64,000 nucleotides of DNA from Acinetobacter silvestris (lineage in GTDB: Bacteria; Pseudomonadota; Gammaproteobacteria; Pseudomonadales; Moraxellaceae): contig NZ_NEGB01000004.1 of NCBI RefSeq assembly GCF_002135235.1, positions 186,001 through 250,000 of the forward strand, given 5' to 3'. The notes under the pieces were generated by a model. That model was given only the letters and a program-made list of their open reading frames with translations. It had not been told where the DNA came from and made no database searches. Position 1 is the first letter of the stretch. Each line of letters begins with the position of its first letter. Below are positions 45,378 through 54,731 of the stretch, piece after piece. Made by a program: the position numbers and the translations under genes.

Positions 45378-46262
45378 ATGGATATAGTATTGAATTTCAA
45401 AGAACGAATAGACTCCGTACCAAATGACTCCGCAGAGATTACTTCTATTAGTCAGCTTTTAAATATTTTTTCTGTGGTTCCCAAAGACGATGTATCTGAA
45501 CGTTACTTTAGAGGACATTCAGCTTGTGGTTACGAATTAATTCCTAGTATTTACCGGAATAATAAGAATATTGAACAAGAAGATATTTTAATTAAAGAGT
45601 CTTTAGCTCTTTGCCCAAAAGATTTCAACGATTGTAAAAATACTCTTGAGGTACTCGTAAAAATGCAACATTACGATCTACCTACCAGATTATTAGATAT
45701 TACTTCAAATCCTTTAATTGCTTTATATTTTGCATGCTCTAACGATTTAGACAAATTAGCAGCAGGTGAACTAATTATTTTTAATATCCCTAAGAAAGAC
45801 ATTAAGTATTTTGACAGCGATACAGTTTCTGTTATTTCCAATATAGCTTTAAGACCCCAATCATTTCATATACCTCATGAAAATGATCTAACTATATTTA
45901 ACCAAACAAGTGAACTCCAATTTTTACTTCATCAAATTAAAAATGAAAAACCTCATTTCCTTCCATTAGTTGTGAAAGATCATTTGAGTAAAGTTATTTG
46001 TGTTAAGCCCAAACTGGATAATCCTAGAATTATTCGTCAAAGCGGTGCATTTTTCTTATTTGGAGTTGGTCAGAATAAGCTTGAACTTACAAAGCTCCCA
46101 ATCGGATACCAATTAAAACCTAACGGAAAACGACTAATAATCCCCTCTCAAAGTAAAAAATACTTACTCAAAGAATTAGATGATCTAGGTATCAATCAAG
46201 CAAGTATTTTTCCTGAACTTGATAAAGTCGCATCTTATTTGAAATCAAAATATAGTAGTTAA
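45378..46262 (+). CDS. FRG-domain protein
   Basis: 294 aa. An FRG domain covers about residues 45-160: YFRGHSACGYELIPSIYRN, then MQHYDLPTRLLDITSNPLIALYFACS, the best conserved stretch, which names the fold. No signal peptide or membrane segment. FRG is a domain of unknown chemistry found in accessory and defence-like genes; this is the stand-alone form. AT-rich codon use and repeats on both sides suggest acquisition. No ribosome site stands out apart from AAAAGATG before the ATG. Function unknown. Confidence 0.8.
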   Translation: MDIVLNFKERIDSVPNDSAEITSISQLLNIFSVVPKDDVSERYFRGHSACGYELIPSIYRNNKNIEQEDILIKESLALCPKDFNDCKNTLEVLVKMQHYDLPTRLLDITSNPLIALYFACSNDLDKLAAGELIIFNIPKKDIKYFDSDTVSVISNIALRPQSFHIPHENDLTIFNQTSELQFLLHQIKNEKPHFLPLVVKDHLSKVICVKPKLDNPRIIRQSGAFFLFGVGQNKLELTKLPIGYQLKPNGKRLIIPSQSKKYLLKELDDLGINQASIFPELDKVASYLKSKYSS

Positions 46263-46294
46263 ATGATTGTTAACGACTTATACAAATCCATTAG

Positions 46295-46313
46295 CCCCCT
46301 TAATAAAGGGGGG
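46295..46313. repeat. short C/G-run palindrome, related to the MITE-like repeat
   Basis: CCCCCTT, 4-nt loop, AAGGGGG. It shares the CCCCCTTTA / AAAGGG core of the 45.2-kb element and contains the stop codon of the DUF559 gene; it could also terminate transcripts from both sides. Confidence 0.6.
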
Positions 46314-46696
46314 ATTCCTGCTGAATAAATTGATAAACAACCTGAACCACCCCATCAATCTCTCTCAAAACCTGCCCATTATCAAATCTCAGCACTCTCA
46401 GCCCCAACTGAGCCAAAGCCTCATCTCTCACCCGATCAGCTTCCAACCCCTCATTTGTATAGTGCTGACTGCCATCACACTCAATCACCAAATTTACAGA
46501 AGAACAGTAAAAATCCACAATGAAATTTAAAAGCGGTTTCTGCCGATAAAACTGTAGACCTAAAATTTGCTTGTTACGAAGTTTTGACCACAGCAACTTT
46601 TCAGCATCGGTCATGTTATTGCGTAAATCACGAGCAGGTTGTTTTAAGTTTTTATTATAGAAAGACTTTTAATATTACTAAATCAGACATTTTCAT
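46300..46696 (-). pseudogene. DUF559 (Vsr-like nuclease fold) gene with N-terminal frameshift
   Basis: From an ATG at 46614 the frame gives 104 aa of DUF559: MTDAEKLLWSKLRNKQ, VDFYCSSVNLVIECDGSQHY (Asp and Glu of a PD-(D/E)xK-like site). In the same frame, upstream of that ATG, residues YNKNLKQPARDLRNN fit the family's usual N-terminus but have no start codon. The missing start lies one frame away: ATG at 46696 overlaps the def stop as ATGA and has GGAG 8 bases upstream. Removing one A from the AAAA run (46667-46670) would join the two. So the gene is probably broken, or translated only from the internal ATG. It ends inside a repeat. Confidence 0.65.
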
Positions 46697-47172
46697 AATC
46701 GCTCCACAAACAACACCCCATCCAAATGATCTACTTCATGCTGCACAATCCGTGCAGGAAAGCCATGAAATTCAGTTTCAAACTTTTCACCCTCTAAAGT
46801 AAAATAACGAACTTTAACCATTTCAGCACGTGCAACTTCTCCCCGTTCATTCGGAACACTTAAACAACCTTCTTCACCCAAAATGGTTTGCTCAGACTTT
46901 TCTAAAATTTCAGGATTCACCATGACAATTGCATCCATTTCAGGTGCATCTGGATAACGCGGGTTTGCGCGCGAAGCCACAATAATGATGCGTTTAGACA
47001 CATACACTTGCGGTGCAGCAATACCCACGCCGTTACGTTCAAGCATAGTGGCTTGCATAGCATCTGCTAAGCCATTTAACCATGTACTGTTAAATTCACT
47101 TTCAGCAACATGCGCTGCGATTAAAGTTAAAATTGCTTCACCACGTTGTGCGACAGGTAAAATCGTACTCAT
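46693..47172 (-). CDS. def: peptide deformylase
   Basis: 159 aa. All three metal-site motifs are present: GVGIAAPQ, EEGCLSV (Cys ligand) and QHEVDHLDG (two His and the catalytic Glu). It removes the formyl group from nascent proteins. The ATG at 47172 has AGGAAC upstream; the frame runs on to 47208 without support. No methionyl-tRNA formyltransferase gene lies nearby, so this is the stand-alone, probably second, deformylase; that last point is inference. The stop overlaps the start of the DUF559 gene. Confidence 0.93.
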   Translation of the reverse strand: MSTILPVAQRGEAILTLIAAHVAESEFNSTWLNGLADAMQATMLERNGVGIAAPQVYVSKRIIIVASRANPRYPDAPEMDAIVMVNPEILEKSEQTILGEEGCLSVPNERGEVARAEMVKVRYFTLEGEKFETEFHGFPARIVQHEVDHLDGVLFVERL

Positions 47173-47335
47173 AAACGAGTTCCTAATACTGCTACAGTAG
47201 AATTTCAAAATAGATCTAATTGATTCAATAAACTAAACATCAAAATTACTCAATTTCTGCATATTACCGTATGCTGTAAACTTATAAAAAGATGCTGAAC
47301 TAAAATATACTTCATTTACTGATAAGAATTTATTT

Positions 47336-47920
47336 ATGCTTGATTGGTCATCACTCTTACAACACTATGGTTATTTTGCCATTATTATCGGTACCTTTTT
47401 TGAGGGTGAAACCATTTTGTTACTCGGTGCATATGCCGTACATCAACATATGCTCAATTTTTGGTTACTTATTGCCGCAGCCATGTTAGGTGGCTTTATT
47501 GGCGATCAATTGTATTACCAAATTGGTGCAAAATATGGCTATGCCTTTATCCAACAACGACCAAAACTAGATGAAAAATTCCAACGAGCAAGTCAATTAA
47601 TTGAGCGTTATCCGACATTAAGTATTTTACTGATGCGTTTTGCTTGGGGACTGAGAACAGCAATTCCCATGAGCTTTGGGATCAAAAAATACTCTAGATA
47701 CCGCTATATTACAGTCAATATACTCGCCTGTTTTATTTGGGCTTTTATCATTGTTAGTGTTGGTTTACAGATCAGTCATTGGCTCCACGTATTCTGGAAG
47801 TTTTTAATGCCACATCAACATAAGATTGTTATTATTGGCGCTGTCATGAGCAGCATTATAATCCTACGCATCGTATATAGTGGCTTTATTCGTGTACAAA
47901 AAAGAAAGAATAAAGTTTAA
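47336..47920 (+). CDS. DedA-family membrane protein
   Basis: 194 aa, four to five membrane segments. Family motifs: EGETILLLGAYAVHQ, a glycine-rich GGFIGDQLYYQIGAKYG, and RFAWGLRTAIPMSFG. DedA proteins (SNARE-associated/VTT fold) are linked to undecaprenyl-phosphate or phospholipid recycling and membrane homeostasis. Which role this copy plays is not visible. Single gene. Confidence 0.88.
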   Translation: MLDWSSLLQHYGYFAIIIGTFFEGETILLLGAYAVHQHMLNFWLLIAAAMLGGFIGDQLYYQIGAKYGYAFIQQRPKLDEKFQRASQLIERYPTLSILLMRFAWGLRTAIPMSFGIKKYSRYRYITVNILACFIWAFIIVSVGLQISHWLHVFWKFLMPHQHKIVIIGAVMSSIIILRIVYSGFIRVQKRKNKV

Positions 47921-48010
47921 AACCTGATTCTAAAGTAAAAAATCACTTTTAAGCATGCTTTAATTTTAATTCGCTATAAAATCATGATTCTTTCATAAAA
48001 AATAAATGAT

Positions 48011-48214
48011 ATGAACACCTCTACTCTGTTACTCGGTGTGTTATTTAGCTCGATAGGCTTAGGCTATTTCCTATATGGAAAAAAGCAAAAAAAAACAATG
48101 CCCTTCGTCTGTGGGTTAATCCTCATCATCTTTCCATATTTCATTGATCAAACAGCAGTACTGCTGATCATCGGTTCTGTACTATCGATATTGCCTTACT
48201 TTGTACGTTGGTAG
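48011..48214 (+). CDS. small two-helix membrane protein
   Basis: 67 aa. Two to three hydrophobic segments separated by GKKQKKTMP. It resembles small proteins conserved in Acinetobacter without known function. ATG at 48011; no strong ribosome site. Real gene likely because of length, hydrophobic pattern and position in an otherwise empty gap. Confidence 0.65.
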   Translation: MNTSTLLLGVLFSSIGLGYFLYGKKQKKTMPFVCGLILIIFPYFIDQTAVLLIIGSVLSILPYFVRW

Positions 48215-48234
48215 AATAAGAGTGAATCATTATC

Positions 48235-48522
48235 CTACATGATATTTTCCGAGTCCTGTATGCCAAATTTTAGTGTTGTATTTTGCGCATGATAAATCTC
48301 TAGATAATGATTTTTGTAGCGAATAATTGCATCAAATTGCTCTGCACCATCATCTAAACCAGTCGCAATCCATACGGTTCCTTGGGGAAAGTCATCTAAC
48401 CATTGCGCTTTATAAAAATCAGAAACTGAATCAAACTGCAGGTATTTTTCGGGTTCAGCAAGTATTCGTGATGCCATCTCATCAAACTGTTGTTGTTGAT
48501 ATTCAATAAAATCAATCAGCAT
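48235..48522 (-). CDS. hypothetical small protein downstream of pnuC
   Basis: 95 aa from the ATG at 48522, which has AGGA 7 bases upstream; the frame also starts at a TTG (48549) overlapping the pnuC stop. Soluble, acidic, Gln-rich N-terminus (IEYQQQQFDEMASRILAEPEKYLQF). Not recognised. It probably shares the pnuC transcript. Confidence 0.72.
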   Translation of the reverse strand: MLIDFIEYQQQQFDEMASRILAEPEKYLQFDSVSDFYKAQWLDDFPQGTVWIATGLDDGAEQFDAIIRYKNHYLEIYHAQNTTLKFGIQDSENIM

Positions 48523-48545
48523 CACGATGTCCTTATTTAATTTGC

Positions 48546-49130
48546 TCAAATGCCTTTAAACTGTGCAGTCAGTTGTTTCTTTTTAACTTGTTCCCACTGC
48601 CACCAGCCATATGCAGCCAATCCAACAAAGGCTGCATATAAGCCTGCTGTTGGATATAAATCTTTATAGATAAACATGCCCACATAAACAATATCCACAA
48701 ACACCCACAGAATCCATGTAGCAATGTGTTTGCGACTAGTCCAATACGTTGCTAATAAACTAAAAGCGGCCAATTGTGAATCGAGCATCGGTAAAGCAGC
48801 ATCGGTAAAATAATGCAACGATAAACCAAATAACAAGCCGCCTAGCGCAGCTAAAATCATTTGAAAAATAACAGTTTTAATGGCAATCGGTTCGATACGA
48901 ATTTCATGATCTTGCTGTTTTCCTTTAAGCCAATGATAAAAACCATAAAAATTCACGACAATAAAGAAAAACTGTAAAATTGTTTCACCATAAAGTTTAA
49001 AAGTAAAAAATAAATACGCATATAAAACAAATGCTAAAAAGTTAAACCACCAACACCACATGTTCCGTCTAATCGTTAGTGTAACGCCAATAACACTAAT
49101 CAAAACCGCAACAATTTCTAACGAAGACAT
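48546..49130 (-). CDS. pnuC: nicotinamide riboside transporter PnuC
   Basis: 194 aa with about seven membrane segments. The family motifs are RRNMWCWWFNFLAFVLYAYLFF, the WT-rich LLATYWTSRKH and WILWVFVDIVYVGMFIYKDLYPTAGLY. PnuC takes up nicotinamide riboside by facilitated diffusion for NAD synthesis. No NadR kinase gene is next to it; the downstream small gene is unknown. Confidence 0.9.
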   Translation of the reverse strand: MSSLEIVAVLISVIGVTLTIRRNMWCWWFNFLAFVLYAYLFFTFKLYGETILQFFFIVVNFYGFYHWLKGKQQDHEIRIEPIAIKTVIFQMILAALGGLLFGLSLHYFTDAALPMLDSQLAAFSLLATYWTSRKHIATWILWVFVDIVYVGMFIYKDLYPTAGLYAAFVGLAAYGWWQWEQVKKKQLTAQFKGI

Positions 49131-49393
49131 AAATATAACTTTTAAGATTTTGGGATGAGGCTATTATGAAAAAAAGCTTAATGAATGCAAGTAAAATTAC
49201 ACATTAAACCGCTTCATTATTCATTTCAGTTGAAAGATGGGTCAGGGCGATGCAGCTCAACATTGCTCAATCAAATTGAGTCAAAAACAGCAGTTCTTGC
49301 TAGTTTTTGACTCATTGTTATGAAGCTTACCGATCTGCGTATCGCTTAATCTTTCTAAGTGTTAATTTTATCTCAAACCTATGAATCAGTACT

Positions 49394-50428
49394 TTATTGA
49401 TCTGAAGGTTGCACTAGATGAATATTCGAAAAATAAGGTGCGGCTAACACAAATAACCAAACCACTAAAATAAAAGCAGATGTTAATGCAGGCATGCCTA
49501 GGGGTTCTAAAGTTGCAGATAAAGCTGCAAATACCACAGCAGTCACTATAACTGCCAATATTCCATATACGGCGGTAGATTTATTCATGATAAAAATTCC
49601 TCCACCAAATACAATTGCAGTTAATACACTGTTAAAACCAAAAGCACCTGCTCGAATCGCGGGTTCCGCAGCTCCCATTCCCCAAGCAACTAATGCACCA
49701 AGCAATGATCCAAGCAATGCCGCTATACATACAACTCGTGAACTGATCAACAAACCAATAATAAAAAATAGTCCTGTAATCAGATTACCTTGGAAAAATA
49801 CCTGCGCAATCCCTGTAAACAGTCCTTCTATGAGCGTAGATAATGTCACAACACCTTCAATACTGGCTGCCGCTTTAGGCAAACCAGCAGTGGGCAGCAC
49901 ACCGGTTGAATGTAATTGACCAAAACGTGCACAGGCCAATATAAACAATAAAGTCGTCAAAACAAAAGGGGCTGTCAGTGTCGGTAAATTCCAAGTTTTC
50001 AAGACGCTTAACATGGCAGCCATAATAACCGTACTACTTGCCGTTGCCAGAACAACATAGCCCCAAGTCAATCCAGTGGGTTCTAGGAAATACAATAATG
50101 CAATAGCAACCAATACCCCATTAAAACCAAATAAACCCGCCTGAATACTGGTACGTTCAACACCCAATAACTGTGCAGTTCCTGTACTCACAATCGAACC
50201 CAAGAGTGCCGCACAACCCAGCACGATTGAATTATAAAAAATGCCTGCCAAAAAGAGTAAACCGGTATAACTATTATTTTGCAGCATCACCTGCCCAACA
50301 CCGCGTAATACCGCATCGATAAAAATCAAGAAGGATGATTGTTGATGTGATGGGTCTTTGATGAGGAGTCCTGTTGATGAGAAATGCTGAGATAAACTCT
50401 CAAATGCACGGAAATGAGCAAGCTTCAT
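49394..50428 (-). CDS. urea transporter
   Basis: 344 aa, two homologous halves of about five membrane segments each. The urea-transporter signature LP-x-LTAPF appears in the first half (NLPTLTAPFVLTT) and in weaker form in the second (MPALTSAFILVVW). The channel lets urea pass down its gradient. The ATG at 50428 has GGAGTG upstream; the frame opens further to 50476. No urease genes are in the window. Confidence 0.9.
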   Translation of the reverse strand: MKLAHFRAFESLSQHFSSTGLLIKDPSHQQSSFLIFIDAVLRGVGQVMLQNNSYTGLLFLAGIFYNSIVLGCAALLGSIVSTGTAQLLGVERTSIQAGLFGFNGVLVAIALLYFLEPTGLTWGYVVLATASSTVIMAAMLSVLKTWNLPTLTAPFVLTTLLFILACARFGQLHSTGVLPTAGLPKAAASIEGVVTLSTLIEGLFTGIAQVFFQGNLITGLFFIIGLLISSRVVCIAALLGSLLGALVAWGMGAAEPAIRAGAFGFNSVLTAIVFGGGIFIMNKSTAVYGILAVIVTAVVFAALSATLEPLGMPALTSAFILVVWLFVLAAPYFSNIHLVQPSDQ

Positions 50429-50811
50429 ATAGACACTCCATGATATTAAAAATAATGTATGCCGACCTGTATTCAAATCGGTTTTTATGTTTAAAGCTGA
50501 AATTTCAGATTGTTATCTCTAGATTATAGAAGAGTCCTCAGCACTAAAGTTAAAAATATCCAATGTATGTAAAATAAGTTCGGTTCCTAGATCAATATTA
50601 TCGTTGTACCAACTCTATCTGAATTTAATTGAATACCATTAAGTATCTTCTATTCAAGTATTTCCAAAAAACTCATCAAATAAATGACTGAAAGCTCAAC
50701 TTTACATTGATCTATTGCTTTTCTAAACCTCAATAGATATTGCACAACTTTCAGTTGACACGATTCAAGTAAAACAGATAAAACATTCAGAACAATAAAG
50801 GAATTAGAATA
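50429..50811. other. 383-bp divergent intergenic region
   Basis: AT-rich DNA between the urea transporter and crotonase starts, holding both promoters. No hairpin or RNA gene recognised. AAGGA at 50798-50802 is the crotonase ribosome site. Confidence 0.6.
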
Positions 50812-51627
50812 ATGATGACACCTGAAAATATAGTTCAAAAGAATCCACACCAAGGAAAAGTCAGCCGTGAAATTCGTGGACATATTTTTTTAATTGGCTT
50901 AAATCGGGCAGAAAAAAGAAATGCTTTTGATAGTCATATGATTCATGATCTCTCCTTGGCTCTGACCGAATATGAAGATAACCCTGAACTGCGTTGTGCC
51001 ATCCTACTTGCCCACGGTGAGCACTTTACCGCTGGGTTAGACCTGCTTGAATTACAACCTAAACTGGCAGATGGCGTATTCCAATTTTCAAATGCGATGG
51101 TCAACCCTTGGGGCACTGTCGGTCGCCAACGTACCAAGCCGTTGGTAACAGCCGTACAAGGCTATTGCTATACTGCAGGGATCGAATTAATGCTCAACTC
51201 AGATATTGTGATCGCGAGTACAAATACCCAGTTTACTCAAATTGAAGTACAACGCGGTATTTTACCTTTTGGTGGTGCAACAGTACGCTTTGTACAAGCG
51301 GCTGGGTGGGTCAAAGCCATGAGATATATCCTTACTGGCGATATGTTCCATGCTCAAAATGCTTATGAAATGAATCTAGTCACTGAAGTTGTCGAAGCAC
51401 ATCAACTCTTGGATCGTGCGCTCGAACTGGCTGAACGTATTGCCAGTGCTGCGCCACTTGCAGTACAAGCCACCTTAAAATCGGCGCATCAAGCTTTTTT
51501 ACACAGTCCTGAAGTTGCCTTTAGTCACTTACAAAATCTATTAAATCCTTTACTCCATTCCGAAGATGCCGCTGAGGGAGTCCAAGCCATGTTAGAAAGA
51601 CGTACGGCTCATTTTAAAGGAAAATAA
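50812..51627 (+). CDS. enoyl-CoA hydratase/isomerase (crotonase) family protein
   Basis: 271 aa. Crotonase fold: LNRAEKRNAFDSHMIHDL, oxyanion-hole segment AHGEHFTAGLDLLEL and GYCYTAGIELMLNSDIVIAS. The acid/base Glu pair of true hydratases is not obvious: position one in the second loop reads IELM, which retains one Glu, and RGILPFGGATVRF follows. So it may be a hydratase, isomerase or related enzyme acting on acyl-CoA. Single gene. Confidence 0.85.
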   Translation: MMTPENIVQKNPHQGKVSREIRGHIFLIGLNRAEKRNAFDSHMIHDLSLALTEYEDNPELRCAILLAHGEHFTAGLDLLELQPKLADGVFQFSNAMVNPWGTVGRQRTKPLVTAVQGYCYTAGIELMLNSDIVIASTNTQFTQIEVQRGILPFGGATVRFVQAAGWVKAMRYILTGDMFHAQNAYEMNLVTEVVEAHQLLDRALELAERIASAAPLAVQATLKSAHQAFLHSPEVAFSHLQNLLNPLLHSEDAAEGVQAMLERRTAHFKGK

Positions 51628-51723
51628 AAGCACAAATTCAAACTATTCCGAATGAATAGCACCTAAAAATTTTGGATGACTCATCACCTCATGCCCCATT
51701 CCCATATCCAATTAAACCCACAA

Positions 51724-52586
51724 ATGCATTTTGAAAAAAAAAACTGATTAAGTTCCCAGCAACCGATGGTTATGCATTATCAGGCATTTTGTATGCACCT
51801 AACGTACTCCCCAAAGCCAATGTTTTAGTGGCTTGTGCCACAGGTGTACCACAAGCATTTTATCGTCGTTTTGCAGAATATTTGACGCAATTTGGCTATC
51901 AAGTTCTTACTTTTGATTATCGTGGCGTTGCTGCTTCTGCTCCCCAAAAATTAAAAGGTTTTGAAATATCCTATTTGGATTGGGGAAAATACGATGTTTC
52001 AGGTGCAATTCAATATCTTAAACAAAATGATATCCCACTGTTCATGATTGGTCACTCCTACGGTGGACAATCATTGGGACTCACATCCAATCACGAACAC
52101 GTGAAGATGATGATTAGCTTTGGTACCGGTACAGGTTGGTCTGGTTATATGCCAACCAAAGAAAAAATTAAAGTCAAAATCATTTGGAATATAGTCTTTC
52201 CACCTCTGGTTGCACTGACAGGCTATTTACCGTGGAGCAAATTTAATATGGGTGCTGATTTACCCAAAGGCGTTTATTCCGAATGGCGCAAATGGTGTAA
52301 ACATCCCACTTATTTTTTTGCAGATACACAGCTTCGTAGTGAACTGCTATTTAAATTTTCTCAAGTCAAAACACCCATTATTGGTGTTTCATCCTTAGAT
52401 GATGATTGGGCTTTACCCAATTCACGCTATAGCTTTATGCAGCATTACAGTAGCTCTGCCAAACAATTCATTAATATTTCACCTGAAGATGTGGGAATGC
52501 AACACATTGGGCATATGGGATATTTTAGAAAGGATGCGACAAAAATTTGGGATAAAATTGCACAAAAATTTGATCAGCTTATTTAA
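51724..52586 (+). CDS. alpha/beta hydrolase with a frame break in an A10 tract
   Basis: The hydrolase frame is open from 51735. Its first residues, KKLIKFPATDGYALSGILYAPN, match the start of the family, yet no ATG exists in that frame before a TGA at 51732. ATG at 51724 is in another frame (MHFEKKN, then stop) and would join the hydrolase if the run of ten A (51734-51743) were one A longer or two shorter. The body has FDYRGVAAS, nucleophile elbow MIGHSYGGQS, and late Asp (SSLDDDWALP) and His (IGHMGYFR). Either a decayed gene, a slippage-regulated one, or initiation at TTG 51789. Confidence 0.7.
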
Positions 52587-52704
52587 AGGTCGATTTGAAT
52601 TGGACATTAAAATAGAGAAGCAACGTTTCATGTGGATAGATGATGCGTACTGAAAAAGTTTAAGCTTATTTAAATTAAACACCGTTATACACATGAAATA
52701 ATAT

Positions 52705-53169
52705 TTAAGTATTCTTAGACTCAAACTTATGCTCCACTCCGTAGCGATCTACATGGGTATAAAACACGCCATAACGCCCAACATAATATTCTAAAGATTG
52801 ATCTTTATAAGTCCAATATATACACCATTCGCCAAAATCAAATTCACCAATTTGGCTTTGCGTGGGTGCGGGCATTTGATTTAAAAAATTAGCTTGAATC
52901 TGCTCTGCATTTTCAATATTTTTTCGCTGAATTTTTTGCTCAAAAAACAACTGGGCAACTACATCAAAACGTTCTTGTTGCTCTTCATTAACCCTTTCAA
53001 CAATCGGTTCAGGCTTGCTGAATTTTACGTGCTCAGAAGCATCTAGTGGTTTGGTGAACGCAGTAGAATGTGGATTAAATCGTCTATTTATTCGTGGCTG
53101 AAAGAGCAATCGCCAAAATAAAAAAATAGTGATCATTAGTAAAATGAGAAGCATCAATTTAATCATCAT
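52705..53169 (-). CDS. hypothetical membrane-anchored protein
   Basis: 154 aa. One N-terminal membrane segment (MIKLMLLILLMITIFLFWRLLF), a charged linker (residues 25-70), and a compact C-terminal part rich in aromatic residues (FGEWCIYWTYKDQSLEYYVGRYGVFYTHVDRYG). Not recognised. Orientation is N-in, C-out by the usual charge rule, or a cytoplasmic domain held by the anchor; unclear. Single gene. Confidence 0.72.
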   Translation of the reverse strand: MMIKLMLLILLMITIFLFWRLLFQPRINRRFNPHSTAFTKPLDASEHVKFSKPEPIVERVNEEQQERFDVVAQLFFEQKIQRKNIENAEQIQANFLNQMPAPTQSQIGEFDFGEWCIYWTYKDQSLEYYVGRYGVFYTHVDRYGVEHKFESKNT

Positions 53170-53493
53170 GTCATTCCCTCATTCGAATAGAGAAGCCCAA
53201 GCATCATCGAAATTGATCTAACCGAATCTCGACTATAATGCTGCAAAAATATTTTTTTAATTTGCGTTCCATTCTTTTCACATCGATATTAATCGCTGCA
53301 ATTTATAGCGCATTATTGTTGTTTAAATATATTGTATCGCTCAGACTTTTTTATCGCATAAATAAAAGATCTATACAGCTTTTAGTCATACTTTTTCTCA
53401 GCGATACAATCACCATTTAGTTCTTGAGTCATTTTTCAAGTCATGCAGCATCACAAACCTAAAGGTTTAACTCTCTAAAATATGACATTTATT

Positions 53494-54624
53494 TTACTTT
53501 TTCTCTAATACAATTTTGGCCAAACGATTACTGACATTGATAGCCAACTGATCAACATAACGACTATATAGCTCTGCAACAGCCAAAGTAACCACTATAC
53601 ATAGTCCTGAAGCGAAAATAACAGATGGCACATAAGCATATCCCCAATTTAAAAATACATTCAACAATGGGAGACAAACTAAATAAATCATCAATAAATG
53701 TAATAAATACACCGAAAATGAGACTTTTCCTAGCCATACAAAGAATTTATGATCTAATAGTGTCGAAAGTTTTGGACTCATCAAAATACTATAGACAATC
53801 AAGATACCTGCAAGAAAATTGCAATACTCATACGTTTTTTCGCCTAAAATTGAATAGATCCAAGCATATGAGTAACTGGTATTATGCGCACCGGCTAAAT
53901 ATAACCCAAAAATCAACATCAATGATGCTGAATAAATTGAAAGACGGCGACCATATAAATAAAAATAGATACCAACGACAAAACTGGAAATTGCTAAACT
54001 AAAATCCTCACCTTTCCAATAATAAATAAGGCAAAGAATGACAATTGATCCGATAAAAAATAAACTTTTTTTGTATTGATATAAATAAATCAAGAAAAAC
54101 AAAACAAATGAACCCAAAAGCTCAAGTGTCATGGTCCAAAGTACCCAATTAACTTCACTTTCAGAAAAGAAAAAAGAACCAATCGTTCCCTCATAAATGG
54201 CTTTTTCTAAAGTAAAATTTTGTGTGACATAAGCCTGAAGCCAACCATTCGCATGCTGACTATCTATATGCACAAACTGAAATACCAGCCAAATACATAA
54301 ACAAGAGATCAGGGCGGGTATCATCAAGCGTGGATAGCGCTTGACCATCATATTCTTAATTTTATCCTTTATTTTTTCAGGATTTTTCATGATGGCATAA
54401 GACAGTACATAGCCGCTCAACACAAAAAAAACAAAGACAGCCGCTGTCCCTGAATACCAAAATGCAAAGGGTGAATGATGAATCGCATGGATCAATGCAT
54501 TATTTGCTTGGTCATGTGGATCAAAAAAATGTAAATATGGAAAAAAACTGAGACTTAAATGTGAAAAAACCACAGCCAAACACGCTAAACCGCGAATACT
54601 TTCCGCAGAGTTTATTTTTTGCAT
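53494..54624 (-). CDS. acyltransferase 3 family membrane protein
   Basis: 376 aa with about ten membrane segments. The N-terminus SAESIRGLACLAVVFSHL holds the family R-x-x-A-x-x-V-x-x-H pattern, and FFVLSGYVLSY is the next conserved stretch. Such proteins O-acylate sugars or polysaccharides. It lies downstream of pgaBCD on the same strand, but a strong terminator separates them, so a link to PNAG is possible and not shown. ATG at 54624 has GGAAAC upstream. Confidence 0.88.
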   Translation of the reverse strand: MQKINSAESIRGLACLAVVFSHLSLSFFPYLHFFDPHDQANNALIHAIHHSPFAFWYSGTAAVFVFFVLSGYVLSYAIMKNPEKIKDKIKNMMVKRYPRLMIPALISCLCIWLVFQFVHIDSQHANGWLQAYVTQNFTLEKAIYEGTIGSFFFSESEVNWVLWTMTLELLGSFVLFFLIYLYQYKKSLFFIGSIVILCLIYYWKGEDFSLAISSFVVGIYFYLYGRRLSIYSASLMLIFGLYLAGAHNTSYSYAWIYSILGEKTYEYCNFLAGILIVYSILMSPKLSTLLDHKFFVWLGKVSFSVYLLHLLMIYLVCLPLLNVFLNWGYAYVPSVIFASGLCIVVTLAVAELYSRYVDQLAINVSNRLAKIVLEKK

Positions 54625-54691
54625 AACGCTGTTTCCATAAAAATCCACACCATTTTACTTACCTATCCCTTTTAGACCAATCACACTCAAT

Positions 54692-54719
54692 AAAAAGTCC
54701 CACAACAGTGGGACTTTTT
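54692..54719 (-). terminator. intrinsic terminator of the pga operon
   Basis: AAAAAGTCCCAC / GTGGGACTTTTT, a 12-bp perfect stem with an AACA loop; A and T tracts on both sides. Confidence 0.9.
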
Positions 54720-54731
54720 ATAGGAAGTATA

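Noticed and set aside
46267..46530. 87-codon + strand ORF beside the FRG gene
   Set aside because: It is the antisense shadow of the DUF559 gene plus the C/G-run repeat; the repeated NPLAPLIKGG-like peptide comes from the repeat itself.
50650..50883. 77-codon - strand ORF in the urea transporter / crotonase gap
   Set aside because: It runs into the crotonase coding region and has no family resemblance or ribosome site.
53238..53420. 60-codon hydrophobic ORF on the + strand
   Set aside because: No ribosome site and AT-rich DNA readily yields hydrophobic frames; not enough to call a gene, though a small membrane protein cannot be excluded.
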